64,000 nucleotides of DNA, from contig JAJVIC010000007.1 in NCBI GenBank assembly GCA_022072225.1, positions 1-64,000 on the forward strand, given 5' to 3'. The notes under the pieces were generated by a model. The model saw only the letters and a program-made list of their open reading frames with translations, had not been told where the DNA came from and searched no databases. Positions 14,294 to 24,362 of the stretch are shown piece after piece. The stretch's first letter is position 1, and the number at the start of each line of letters is the position of its first letter. This stretch comes from Bacteroidia bacterium. GTDB taxonomy: Bacteria; Bacteroidota; Bacteroidia; SXHM01. A program made the translations under genes and the position numbers.

Positions 14294-15604
14294 TTAGTCT
14301 CTTTCTTCTACAACATCTGTACGCAGGTCAAAGCCTATGTCCTTGCGGTAGTATTTTCCTTCATAATCTATAACACGAATATTGCGGTATGACTTACCCA
14401 GCGCATTATTCATGTTGGCCCCTACTGAAGTAACAGCCATTACTCTTCCTCCGTTGGTAACCGGCAATCCGTTTTGCAGTTTGGTTCCTGCATGGAAAAC
14501 AAGGCTGTCTTCCACTTCATCCAGGCCGCTGATTACTTTTCCTTTTTCATAATTGCCCGGATAGCCGTCTGCCACCAGCATTACGGTAACAGCAGTACGG
14601 TCGTCCACTTCTAAGTTTACCTCATCTAAGGTTTGGTTGGCAACGCCTTCAAACAATTCCAGTAAATCGGTTTTTATGCGCGGAATAACTACCTCGGTTT
14701 CGGGGTCGCCCATGCGGCAGTTATATTCAATTACAAAAGGTTCTCCGGCCACATTCATCAATCCGATAAAAATAAAACCGGTGTAAGGAATGTTGTCTTT
14801 TTTCAAGCCTTTTACCGTTGGAATTACTATGCGTTCTTCTACTTTTTTCAGAAACTCTTCAGTTGCAAAGGGAACAGGAGAAATAGCACCCATCCCGCCT
14901 GTATTTAATCCGGTATCGCCCTCTCCTACCCTTTTGTAATCTTTTGCGGCAGGAAGTATTTTATAATTCACACCATCTGAAAGAACAAAAACCGAAAGTT
15001 CTATTCCTTTCAGAAATTCTTCGATTACCACTTTGCGGCTTGCTTCACCGAATTTTTCTTCCATGAGCATTTCGGTAAGTTCAAGTTTGGCTTCTACTAC
15101 ATCTTCGCAAATGATTACACCTTTTCCGGCTGCCAAACCATCAGCTTTCAGAACATACGGAGCTTCCAGTGTATCGAGAAAGGTTAAGCCTTCGCTGAGT
15201 GTTTCGGCAGTAAAACTGTTGTAAGCAGCAGTTGGAATATTATGGCGCTGCATAAATGCTTTTGAGAAATCTTTACTTCCTTCGAGTTGTGCGCCTTGTT
15301 TTTGCGGACCAATTACAGGAATGTATTTCAGTAACGAGTCGTTCAGAAAAAAATCATGAATCCCTGCTACCAAAGGTGCTTCGGGACCAACCACTACCAT
15401 GTGTATTCCGTTTTCGCGCACAAACGTTTTTACGGCTTCAAAATCCAAAGGGTCAATGTTTACATTGGTTCCGTGAGCAGGGGTACCTGCATTTCCTGGT
15501 GCAATGTATAGTTTTCCGAGTTGTTTGCTTTGGCTTATTTTCCAGGCGAAAGCATGTTCGCGGCCACCTGAACCGAGCAGAAGAATGTTGAATGTTTGTT
15601 TCAA
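14294..15604 (-). CDS. purD: Phosphoribosylamine-glycine ligase
   Basis: Second step of purine biosynthesis: joins glycine to phosphoribosylamine with ATP, giving GAR; cytoplasmic. The N-terminal domain has the GSGGREHA motif (~11-18). The ATP-grasp domain carries VLKADGLAAGKGVII (~152-166), GGMGAISPVP (~238-247) and the signature EYNCRMGDPETEVVIPR (~294-310). 436 residues is the normal length (420-435). It is convergent with the small membrane protein gene, stop to stop. Confidence 0.97.
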   Translation of the reverse strand: MKQTFNILLLGSGGREHAFAWKISQSKQLGKLYIAPGNAGTPAHGTNVNIDPLDFEAVKTFVRENGIHMVVVGPEAPLVAGIHDFFLNDSLLKYIPVIGPQKQGAQLEGSKDFSKAFMQRHNIPTAAYNSFTAETLSEGLTFLDTLEAPYVLKADGLAAGKGVIICEDVVEAKLELTEMLMEEKFGEASRKVVIEEFLKGIELSVFVLSDGVNYKILPAAKDYKRVGEGDTGLNTGGMGAISPVPFATEEFLKKVEERIVIPTVKGLKKDNIPYTGFIFIGLMNVAGEPFVIEYNCRMGDPETEVVIPRIKTDLLELFEGVANQTLDEVNLEVDDRTAVTVMLVADGYPGNYEKGKVISGLDEVEDSLVFHAGTKLQNGLPVTNGGRVMAVTSVGANMNNALGKSYRNIRVIDYEGKYYRKDIGFDLRTDVVEERD

Positions 15605-15646
15605 GAAGTAAGTTTTTGGAAATGCAAAATTGAAAAAAGTATTTTA

Positions 15647-17245
15647 TCAGTAATCATAATAATTGTTCATCAGCGAAGTTCTGATACCGGCAAAAATGTA
15701 AACGCTGTTATTGGAAAGGTCGGCTACTGTGTGGCTGCGGATTATTACTCCACCTTCGAGCCTTAAATTCATGGCAGGGTTAATAAGGTATGACAATCTG
15801 AGTTCGGTATGTATCAGTTTGTTTTTTACGCCTTGCAGGGTTTTATGTCCGTATTCGGAAGGGCGCAGCAGGTATGATTTAAAAACATCCTGTCCGTAGC
15901 TGATGCTGTCGTTTCCATCGCTGCCGTAGAGCGCATAAATCATTTTAGCCTCTGCATAAAATTTGTTGTAGCGGTAACGCACAATACCTATTCCCTCCAT
16001 AAAATTTGCGCCCAGCGGATGTGCAAGCGGCTCGTTAAAATGCCCGTAATTGGTTTCAAGGGTTACGTGCGTATATGTATAAGGACGGGCAAAATTGAAT
16101 TCGCCCTGGTAATACAAATCCTTAACACCAAACAAATCAAAACCTTTTAAACCTACCTGAAACGCTTGCTTATTTCCCCACCAACCTGCTTTTGCACGAA
16201 TTTCGGAAAGCAGAAATTCATCCAGCATTAATTGACCATAGAGAAAATTTTTACCGAAGTGGCGCACTTTCAGATTAAAACCTAACAACACATTGTCGGG
16301 TGAACCGATGGAGAACTCAACAGGGCGAAAAAAGATAATCGGGTTGAGGTAGCTGACATCAAAACCACGGTTACTGGTTGAGTCTTTGCTGTTCCAAATG
16401 ATGCTTTCAAACAAACCGATGGATACACGCTTCAGTAAGGGAATATCAAGGTAATGAAACGTGCCGAATTTTACATGATATTTATTTCGATCGCCACCGG
16501 AAGTACCCACTTCACGAAACTTGGTGTAAAGGTTTATGTATTTGATTTTCCATACCGTTGTTGTGATTTTGAGGAAGTCATAATTATTTGCGGTGTTGCC
16601 TAATAATAACGTGCGATAACCATCACCGATAAATTGTTTGTCGTGACCCAACTGAACATTGAAATGTTTTGAAGGAGTATAAGAAATATAACCCGAGCCT
16701 GTGAAGTAGCGATAGCCACCATTACTCATGGCATAAGCATATCCCTGACCGGGAACAACATTGGTCTGCTGAATTTTTTCGTTGATGTAATCCGGAAATT
16801 TTGAGTTGGAAAAAAGGAAATTTACTTCACCTCCAATTTTTTTTACAATACTGAAACCGACACGCGCACCAACGGATGCTTCGTAGCCATTAGTTTTACT
16901 TTTCAGTTTAGTGTAGTTGGTGTAATTAAAAAGCGGGTCTAGAAAAAAAAGCGATTTGGGTGTGGCAAAATGAGCAGCGTGAGTGGTAAGAAATCTGTTT
17001 TTCTTAAACACTATATTTTTATCAAGCGTCTGGCGGATTGAATCAACAATGTGTTCAGGAATATCGGTGTAGCGAAAAGGTTTTACCGATGAATGTGCAT
17101 AGGTATTCTGGTTGTAAACCAAATTGTCATAAATGGTTTGCGTTTGCAGGTCGGTGTTAATGTTCAGCTCTTGTGCGTGAACAGAGAAAATGATTAACCA
17201 CAGAGGCGCAAAGGCACAGAGAATACTACGCATTTTAAAAATCAT
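15647..17245 (-). CDS. Outer-membrane beta-barrel protein, RemB/Wzi-like (532 aa)
   Basis: Signal peptide then a 14-18-strand barrel-like sequence. The segment YISYTPSKHFNVQLGHDKQF, then IGDGYRTLLL, is typical of the proteins annotated as gliding motility protein RemB or capsule-assembly Wzi in Bacteroidota (from memory, not checked). It is paralogous to the next gene upstream, with the same blocks in the same order (FRPVEFSIGSPDNVLLGFNL, YTHVTLETNYGHFNEPLAHP). The start overlaps the stop of that gene. It closes the exopolysaccharide locus, so a role in surface polysaccharide attachment or gliding is likely. The hydrophobic core of its signal peptide is encoded by an interspersed repeat (17194-17221). 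Confidence 0.85.
   Translation of the reverse strand: MIFKMRSILCAFAPLWLIIFSVHAQELNINTDLQTQTIYDNLVYNQNTYAHSSVKPFRYTDIPEHIVDSIRQTLDKNIVFKKNRFLTTHAAHFATPKSLFFLDPLFNYTNYTKLKSKTNGYEASVGARVGFSIVKKIGGEVNFLFSNSKFPDYINEKIQQTNVVPGQGYAYAMSNGGYRYFTGSGYISYTPSKHFNVQLGHDKQFIGDGYRTLLLGNTANNYDFLKITTTVWKIKYINLYTKFREVGTSGGDRNKYHVKFGTFHYLDIPLLKRVSIGLFESIIWNSKDSTSNRGFDVSYLNPIIFFRPVEFSIGSPDNVLLGFNLKVRHFGKNFLYGQLMLDEFLLSEIRAKAGWWGNKQAFQVGLKGFDLFGVKDLYYQGEFNFARPYTYTHVTLETNYGHFNEPLAHPLGANFMEGIGIVRYRYNKFYAEAKMIYALYGSDGNDSISYGQDVFKSYLLRPSEYGHKTLQGVKNKLIHTELRLSYLINPAMNLRLEGGVIIRSHTVADLSNNSVYIFAGIRTSLMNNYYDY
17194..17221 (-). repeat. CTCTGTGCC-type repeat encoding part of a signal peptide
   Basis: On the minus strand CTCTGTGCCTTTGCGCCTCT, then GTGGTTAA, a repeat type I recall from intergenic regions of Bacteroidota. 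Here it encodes residues 9-17 (LCAFAPLWL), the hydrophobic core of the signal peptide of the 532-aa barrel protein. Confidence 0.75.
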
Positions 17246-18836
17246 AGTAGAGATTTCTCAAGCTTGTTCGCATTCCGATATTGAAAAGGCTGTTGCTGCG
17301 CTCAGCAAATTCGGTTGACTGTTTGCGATGAGTGTATTCAATAAAAATGTTCCAGTTGGTTTTTGGATTTACGAGATATGATAATCTGAACTGCGCATAA
17401 ACTAATGTTGTTTTTACACCTTGTCCGATTGAATTACCGAATGAATAAATACCGCCAACAGCATTGTGGTCGGAAAGAAATATATTTTGTCCGTAGCTGT
17501 ACATGCCGGTATCCGCACCATATACCGCGTAATTCATTTTAAACTCGGCCGAAATATCTTTGTAGCGGTAAGCAATAATTCCAACCACTTCACGGAAGTT
17601 GGCTCCCAGCGGATGAGCCAAAGCTTCGTTGTAGTGAGCATAGTTCTGCAAACGCTTTTTATGAGCATAGGTATAAGGACGCACCTGATTGTATTCAGCC
17701 TGCACATATAGATTTTTCAGACCAAACAAGTTGAAACTTTTTAAGCCAATCTGGTAGCCATATTTCTGTTGAAAAAATCCTTTGCCTTCCTGTGATTTTG
17801 AGAGATTCATGTCGTCTATAACAAACTGCCCGTAAACAGAAGTGTATTTGAGTGCTTTTATTTTCATATTGAGTCCCATAATTGCATTGTCGGCAGAATT
17901 GAGCGAAAATTCAATGGGGCGATAAAAAATAATGGGGTTGATATAATTGATGTCAATGCCGCGCTTGCCTGTGCTGTCGCTGCCCTGCCAGATGATGCCT
18001 TCAAATAATCCTAATTGAATTCGTTTGGCAATGGTAATGTCCAAGTAATGGAAGCTGCCGTATTTGCGGGGATAGCTGGCAAGATTATCCACTAATGAAA
18101 TATCGCTTTGAAAAGAGGTGAACAGATTCATGTACCTGATTTTCCAGACGGTGGTTGTTATTTTAAGGAAGGGGTAACTGTAAGCAAAGTCACTTAACAA
18201 TAAGGAACGATAACCATCACCAATAAAATTTTTGCCGTGACCAAACTGGAAGTTCACATGTTTGGTTGGTGTGTAGGAAATGTATCCGAAGGCTTGCGAA
18301 AAGTCGAACGAGGAACCTTTGAATGTTTTTATTCTTCCTTGTCCGGGAACTACTTCTTTTTCTTTTACATACTCGCTGATATAGTCGGGAAACTTTGCCT
18401 GATTCTCATAAAAGGAAGAATAGAACGAGAATTTTTTTCCGATGCTGCCGCTTACCTGAACACCACGCGTATTAACAGAAAGTGAACTATCGTTAGCGAA
18501 ATCTTTACCGTATTGTAAATCAAAAAGCGGACTGAGTTCAAGAAAATAATCTTCGCCCTGTGTTTGAAAAAAATATTGCTTGAGAAATTTGCGGCCGATT
18601 TTGCTATTGGCAAATTTTTTATTGTTGTAACCAAAACGAGAAAGCGAATCGTAGTTGGTAATCGCACGCACTTCGCTTTCCAAAAAGGGACGAATGGAGG
18701 TATGGAAATCGTTTTCGGGTTTATTCAATTCGGCTTCAAAACCATAGTAGTAGGAATGGTTATGAGGAATGGTTGTTTGCTGGGCAAACAGATATAAAGG
18801 GGAACAAAGAAGAAAAAGTATCCAAGTATTTTTCAT
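17235..18836 (-). CDS. Outer-membrane beta-barrel protein, RemB/Wzi-like paralogue (533 aa)
   Basis: Ordinary signal peptide (WILFLLCSPLYLFAQ), then the same barrel architecture as the adjacent gene: YISYTPTKHVNFQFGHGKNF, IGDGYRSLLL, KITTTVWKIRYMNLF, YAHYNEALAHPLGANFREV, ending TSLRNLYYDF. The paralogues end almost identically (TSL-N-YYDY/F), so both C-terminal strands are conserved for barrel assembly. Tandem duplication is evident. It is read together with the DegT aminotransferase gene, 21 bases upstream. The likely role is in capsule attachment or motility at the outer membrane. Confidence 0.85.
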   Translation of the reverse strand: MKNTWILFLLCSPLYLFAQQTTIPHNHSYYYGFEAELNKPENDFHTSIRPFLESEVRAITNYDSLSRFGYNNKKFANSKIGRKFLKQYFFQTQGEDYFLELSPLFDLQYGKDFANDSSLSVNTRGVQVSGSIGKKFSFYSSFYENQAKFPDYISEYVKEKEVVPGQGRIKTFKGSSFDFSQAFGYISYTPTKHVNFQFGHGKNFIGDGYRSLLLSDFAYSYPFLKITTTVWKIRYMNLFTSFQSDISLVDNLASYPRKYGSFHYLDITIAKRIQLGLFEGIIWQGSDSTGKRGIDINYINPIIFYRPIEFSLNSADNAIMGLNMKIKALKYTSVYGQFVIDDMNLSKSQEGKGFFQQKYGYQIGLKSFNLFGLKNLYVQAEYNQVRPYTYAHKKRLQNYAHYNEALAHPLGANFREVVGIIAYRYKDISAEFKMNYAVYGADTGMYSYGQNIFLSDHNAVGGIYSFGNSIGQGVKTTLVYAQFRLSYLVNPKTNWNIFIEYTHRKQSTEFAERSNSLFNIGMRTSLRNLYYDF

Positions 18837-18857
18837 GCCGCGTAAAGGTAGAAAAAG

Positions 18858-19961
18858 CTATTTGTAAAATGCTTTGATGCTTTGGGCAACAAATTTTATT
18901 TGCTCCTCTTTCAGTTCGGGAAACATGGGAAGGGATAAGATAGAATCCTGATAAGAAGCAGCGATAGGGAAATCGGAAGGTTTATGGTTTAGATATTTGT
19001 AAGCCGGAAGTAAGGGAAGAATAGTCGGGTAATGGATTTGTGTTTGAATTCCTTTCTCTGCTAAATAATCGATGAGTTCATTTCTTTTCTGCGCACGGAT
19101 TACATAAAGGTGAAAAATGTGTGTTGCTTCAGGACGGAATTTTGGAGTTATGATTTGAGGAACATCGGCTAATAATTGGTTGTAAAGCAGTGCATTTGTT
19201 AAACGTTGTTTGTTCCACATTTGGAGGTGAGGGAGTTTTACATTTAAGATAGCTGCCTGAATTGTGTCGAGACGGCTATTGATGCCTTCGATTTGGTGTT
19301 GATGTTTTATCAAGGCACCATGATTGGCAAACATGCGCATTCTGCTTGCGAGCGAATCATCATTGGTGATGATTGCTCCGCCATCGCCATAAGCGCCAAG
19401 GTTTTTTCCGGGATAAAAACTGAAGGCCGATGCAATACCTGTTGTTCCTGCTTTTACTGCTTTATATTCGGCTAAGTGTGCCTGAGCACAATCTTCAATC
19501 AAGAATAGATTATGCTTTTTACAAATGGCTGAGATTTTATCAATTTCCGCCATTTGTCCGTAAAGATGAACAGGGATTATAGCCTTTGTTTTTGCTGTTA
19601 TTTTTCCTTCGATCTTATTGACATCAATTGTATAATAGTTCGGGTCTATATCAACAAACACAGGAGTTGCACCACATTGTGATATGGTTTCGGAAGTAGA
19701 AATCCATGAGTTGGCAGCGGTTATTACTTCATCACCTGCTCCAATTCCAAGTGATTTGAGAATGATGTAAAGAGCATCGGTTCCGTTACCGACTCCGATA
19801 CAGTGTTTAAGGCCACAGGCTGAAGCAAAATTGTTTTCAAAAGAGGTTACAGGCTCACCTCCAATAAATTTTGTGTTATGAAGAACAGAGAGCACGGCAG
19901 CATCCATTTCATTTTTTAATGAATGGTATTGTACTTTTAAATCGACAAAGGGAACCTGCAT
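18858..19961 (-). CDS. DegT/DnrJ/EryC1/StrS family sugar aminotransferase (367 aa)
   Basis: PLP-dependent transamination of a nucleotide keto-sugar, giving an amino sugar for the polysaccharide. Family motifs: VPFVDLKVQY at the start, GVGNGTDALYIIL (~56-68), WISTSETISQCGATPVFVDI (~84-103), EDCAQAH (~155-161) and SFYPGKNLGAYGDGGAI (~181-197), whose Lys binds PLP. It ends in the usual C-terminal half with the PxF-like LSLPMFPEL. Full length. It lies 28 bases after the sugar transferase gene, in the same direction. Confidence 0.95.
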   Translation of the reverse strand: MQVPFVDLKVQYHSLKNEMDAAVLSVLHNTKFIGGEPVTSFENNFASACGLKHCIGVGNGTDALYIILKSLGIGAGDEVITAANSWISTSETISQCGATPVFVDIDPNYYTIDVNKIEGKITAKTKAIIPVHLYGQMAEIDKISAICKKHNLFLIEDCAQAHLAEYKAVKAGTTGIASAFSFYPGKNLGAYGDGGAIITNDDSLASRMRMFANHGALIKHQHQIEGINSRLDTIQAAILNVKLPHLQMWNKQRLTNALLYNQLLADVPQIITPKFRPEATHIFHLYVIRAQKRNELIDYLAEKGIQTQIHYPTILPLLPAYKYLNHKPSDFPIAASYQDSILSLPMFPELKEEQIKFVAQSIKAFYK

Positions 19962-19989
19962 AGTTTATGCGGGTAAAGGTAATAAAGCG

Positions 19990-21051
19990 CTATTTGCTGC
20001 GCGCCTTTTTAAAGATGATGTTGTAGAATGCTTTGAAGAAGTAGCGGATGTCTGTTAAGAAGGGTGACTTGTCATACGCATCGAAATACCTGCGCTCTGA
20101 TTCGAGTATTTGTTCAAAAGTTTTAGGCATATCTGCATAAAAAGGAGGAACGAGTCCCGGTTTGTATTTAAGTCTTCTTGCACGCACATCAAGGGTATAA
20201 AGACTGAGGTAATGTTTGCTCAAGGGACGAACACCAACAATTTTCAGGTCGCCATTGAAGAGGTTGATGATCATGGGAAGTTCATCAATCCAGAATTTGC
20301 GCATGAATTTACCCATAGTGGTTACACGAAAATCGTCTTTTATTTTTCCGCCTTCGGCCAGGTTGTTGAGTTTGTAAACGTATTCCTGAGCGTACTCGGA
20401 ATAGGGCGACATCGTGCGTAATTTATATACATTAATGATTTTACCGTTTTTGCCTATTCTCCGCATTTTAAAAAGCGGACCATAGGAAGCATGCTTATCA
20501 AAAGATGGTTTGCTGCTTTTCTTCACAAAAAAGTAAAGGTTGTTGGCAATTGTTTTTTCGAGTAAAAACTCAAAACCGCAGGAATAGAGCCTACCGATTA
20601 TTTCGGCACGAGACATAACACGGTTGCGCCCCCCTGTTAAGAGGAAGTATAATTTTTTGGTAACAGGAAGTTTTGGGAATACTCTTTTCAGCAGATAGTC
20701 GAGGAAGTAGTAGATGTGACTAACCCCCCATGGGAATTTTTTGAATATACGCAGTTTACGCAAACGGGAGGTTTCAACGCAACCGATGAAAATACCATCA
20801 ACGGGAAGTTTTTCGTTTACTGCTTCAAAGAATTTGTTGATATGTTGAATATCGTTCACTCGCTCGAGATTGATATAGGTATCAATGTATGCTTCTTCAA
20901 TTGACTTTACCTCGAAGCGGGAACGGGTTTGGTGAACGATGGTATGTTTGCTGCGGAGGTCGGTGTAATTGCGGATAAGTTCGCAAACGTTTGGGCCAAA
21001 CTCTTCAATGATGAGTTGTTCGCGTTGATTATGAATAGCTTCGGGTAACAC
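19990..21051 (-). CDS. Sugar transferase (WcaJ/PglC catalytic domain) without obvious membrane helix (353 aa)
   Basis: The C-terminal half (~180-353) is the bacterial sugar-transferase domain that moves a sugar phosphate to undecaprenyl phosphate: GPLFKMRRIGKNGKIINVYK, LRTM, DDFRVTTMGKFMRKFWIDEL, then GVRPLS and YKPGLVPP. The usual hydrophobic re-entrant helix just before the GP-F motif is missing; SKPSFDKHASYGPLF stands there. The N-terminal half (~1-180) is not a membrane domain and faintly resembles a methyltransferase tail. It probably initiates the repeat unit of the locus. Membrane attachment might come from the C-terminal amphipathic parts. Confidence 0.85.
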   Translation of the reverse strand: MLPEAIHNQREQLIIEEFGPNVCELIRNYTDLRSKHTIVHQTRSRFEVKSIEEAYIDTYINLERVNDIQHINKFFEAVNEKLPVDGIFIGCVETSRLRKLRIFKKFPWGVSHIYYFLDYLLKRVFPKLPVTKKLYFLLTGGRNRVMSRAEIIGRLYSCGFEFLLEKTIANNLYFFVKKSSKPSFDKHASYGPLFKMRRIGKNGKIINVYKLRTMSPYSEYAQEYVYKLNNLAEGGKIKDDFRVTTMGKFMRKFWIDELPMIINLFNGDLKIVGVRPLSKHYLSLYTLDVRARRLKYKPGLVPPFYADMPKTFEQILESERRYFDAYDKSPFLTDIRYFFKAFYNIIFKKARSK

Positions 21052-21136
21052 GTTTATGCAATTGCCTAATTGGCGGCAAATGTAGGGAATATTTGATATT
21101 AAATTTTTCTTAAAATGGAGATTCTATACTATTTAC

Positions 21137-22894
<1,758 letters not shown>

Positions 22895-22950
22895 GGGGGT
22901 AAAAGTAGAGAAAGTTTTACCACTAAGGTTACAAGGTCACTAAGGATGCA

Positions 22951-23868
22951 TTATAGAGGCCGGAGGGTTATTTTGCGTTTTAGTTCTTTGCCGGGGGCGA
23001 TTCGGATGTTTGTTTCGGTGCGGGGTTGGTGGGTGGGGTGGGTGTATTGGATGGTGTAGGTTGCTTCGGGGATTTTGTAGATGGCGAATTTTCCGGTGGG
23101 GTTGGTTTGGGTTTGGGCTATTATTTCGGCTGTTTGGGGGTTGGTGAGGGTTATTGTTGCGCTGATGAGGGGTTGCTGGTTGGTGGATTTGATTGTTCCG
23201 CGGAGTTTTGCGTGGGTGGTGCCCAGGTCTATGATTTGACGGGATTGGAAGTATCCGCGAACAAATTCGGGGTTTGATAGGCGGAGGGTTTGGACCATGC
23301 TGTCGAGGATTTGTTTGAAGAGTATGGTTTTAATTTCTTTGATTTGGGCGCGGAGGGCTTGGAGTGCTGTTGCGCGGGTGATGATTGCCTGCCGTGGGTC
23401 TTGCATGCGGACGCGGTATAGGGTGATGGCTTGCTGGAGGTCGTTCAGGTCGGTTTGGGAGTATCCGAAGTTGGTGGCTACGGTGAGGTGTATGGTTGCT
23501 TCGTAGTGGATGTTTTGGCAGATGTCGTCTATTTCTTCTTTCTTTTTTGCGGTCATGTTGTTGAGGGTGTAGTTGACTTTTGCGCGGAGGGTGTTGTTTT
23601 TTTGGGTGGCGGCATAGGCTGAGAGTGCGGAGGCGCATTTGTGTGCGATGAGTTGCATGGTTGCGCGGATGTTTTTGGTGTCGGTGGTTACGCCTGTGGT
23701 TTTTTTGAGTGCGGTTTGGGTGTATTCGTCTATGAGGGTGAGTTTGTTTTGTATGGTGGCGAGGTGGGTGGCGAAGACGGGTATGGTTGAGGTGGCGGAG
23801 GTGTTGTTTGTGCACCAGAGGATGGTGGCGCGGATCATGTTGATGGAGTTGGTGTCGCGGTGTTGCAT
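22951..23868 (-). CDS. Protein with helical N-terminus and carboxypeptidase-regulatory-like C-terminal domain (305 aa)
   Basis: Residues ~1-215 are predicted helical and Thr/Ala/Asn/Gln-rich (MIRATILWCTNNTSATSTIP near the start). Residues ~222-305 are a carboxypeptidase-regulatory-like beta-sandwich (KLRGTIKSTNQQPLISATIT, then GKFAIYKIPEATYTIQYTHP). No signal peptide, so its place in the cell is unclear. The mRNA is strikingly rich in A and C and poor in G, unlike neighbours, and so is the leader before it. This may reflect transfer or a biased repeat-like origin. Function unknown. Confidence 0.75.
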   Translation of the reverse strand: MQHRDTNSINMIRATILWCTNNTSATSTIPVFATHLATIQNKLTLIDEYTQTALKKTTGVTTDTKNIRATMQLIAHKCASALSAYAATQKNNTLRAKVNYTLNNMTAKKKEEIDDICQNIHYEATIHLTVATNFGYSQTDLNDLQQAITLYRVRMQDPRQAIITRATALQALRAQIKEIKTILFKQILDSMVQTLRLSNPEFVRGYFQSRQIIDLGTTHAKLRGTIKSTNQQPLISATITLTNPQTAEIIAQTQTNPTGKFAIYKIPEATYTIQYTHPTHQPRTETNIRIAPGKELKRKITLRPL

Positions 23869-24362
23869 TTTTTATTTGGTTTTTACCACAGATTACACAG
23901 ATTTTACACAGATTAAATTTGTAGGTGATTGGGTTTGTGGCGAAGGTAGGGAGATTTTTTTTGATGTTAAAATTATTTTTGGTTTTGTTATTATTATTTT
24001 TAGTTTTGTTGATGTTTATTTTGTTTTTGTTGATATATATTTTTATTGTGTTGTTTATAATTTTAGTAATGTCTTAGTTTATTTTAGTTATTGATTATAT
24101 AGTTTTATTACTGTTGTTGTTAGTTTTAATTGTGTGATTTGTTATTTTATATTAGTTAATTATAATTATTAAAATGTTGTTATTAAATTTAACTGTGTTA
24201 ATTTTAATTTTGGTTCCGTTAAATTTGTTTTTAGTATGATTTACAGGGAGTTGGGCTGATGGGTTAGGGAATTGTGGGGCAGGGGGGCTTAAATTTTTAT
24301 AATTACATCTTGACCGGCATATAGATAACCAATAAAGGTATTGTAGCTAAGGCCATTATATT
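23869..24362. other. 494-base spacer, nearly free of C on the plus strand
   Basis: No gene seen. It starts with a degenerate direct repeat (ACCACAGATTACACAGATTT, 23885 on, continuing TACACAGATT), of the same family as the inverted repeat at 58103-58164. From 23942 to 24072 the plus strand has no C at all, and only about five from 23942 to 24240. A transcript read leftwards would thus have a G-less, unstructured leader of roughly 300 bases. Bases 24241-24362 are of ordinary composition. Confidence 0.7.

Noticed and set aside
23330-23815. 161-codon minus-strand frame rich in His/Arg/Asn
   Set aside because: Alternative frame of the A/C-rich 305-aa gene; the composition explains the lack of stops.
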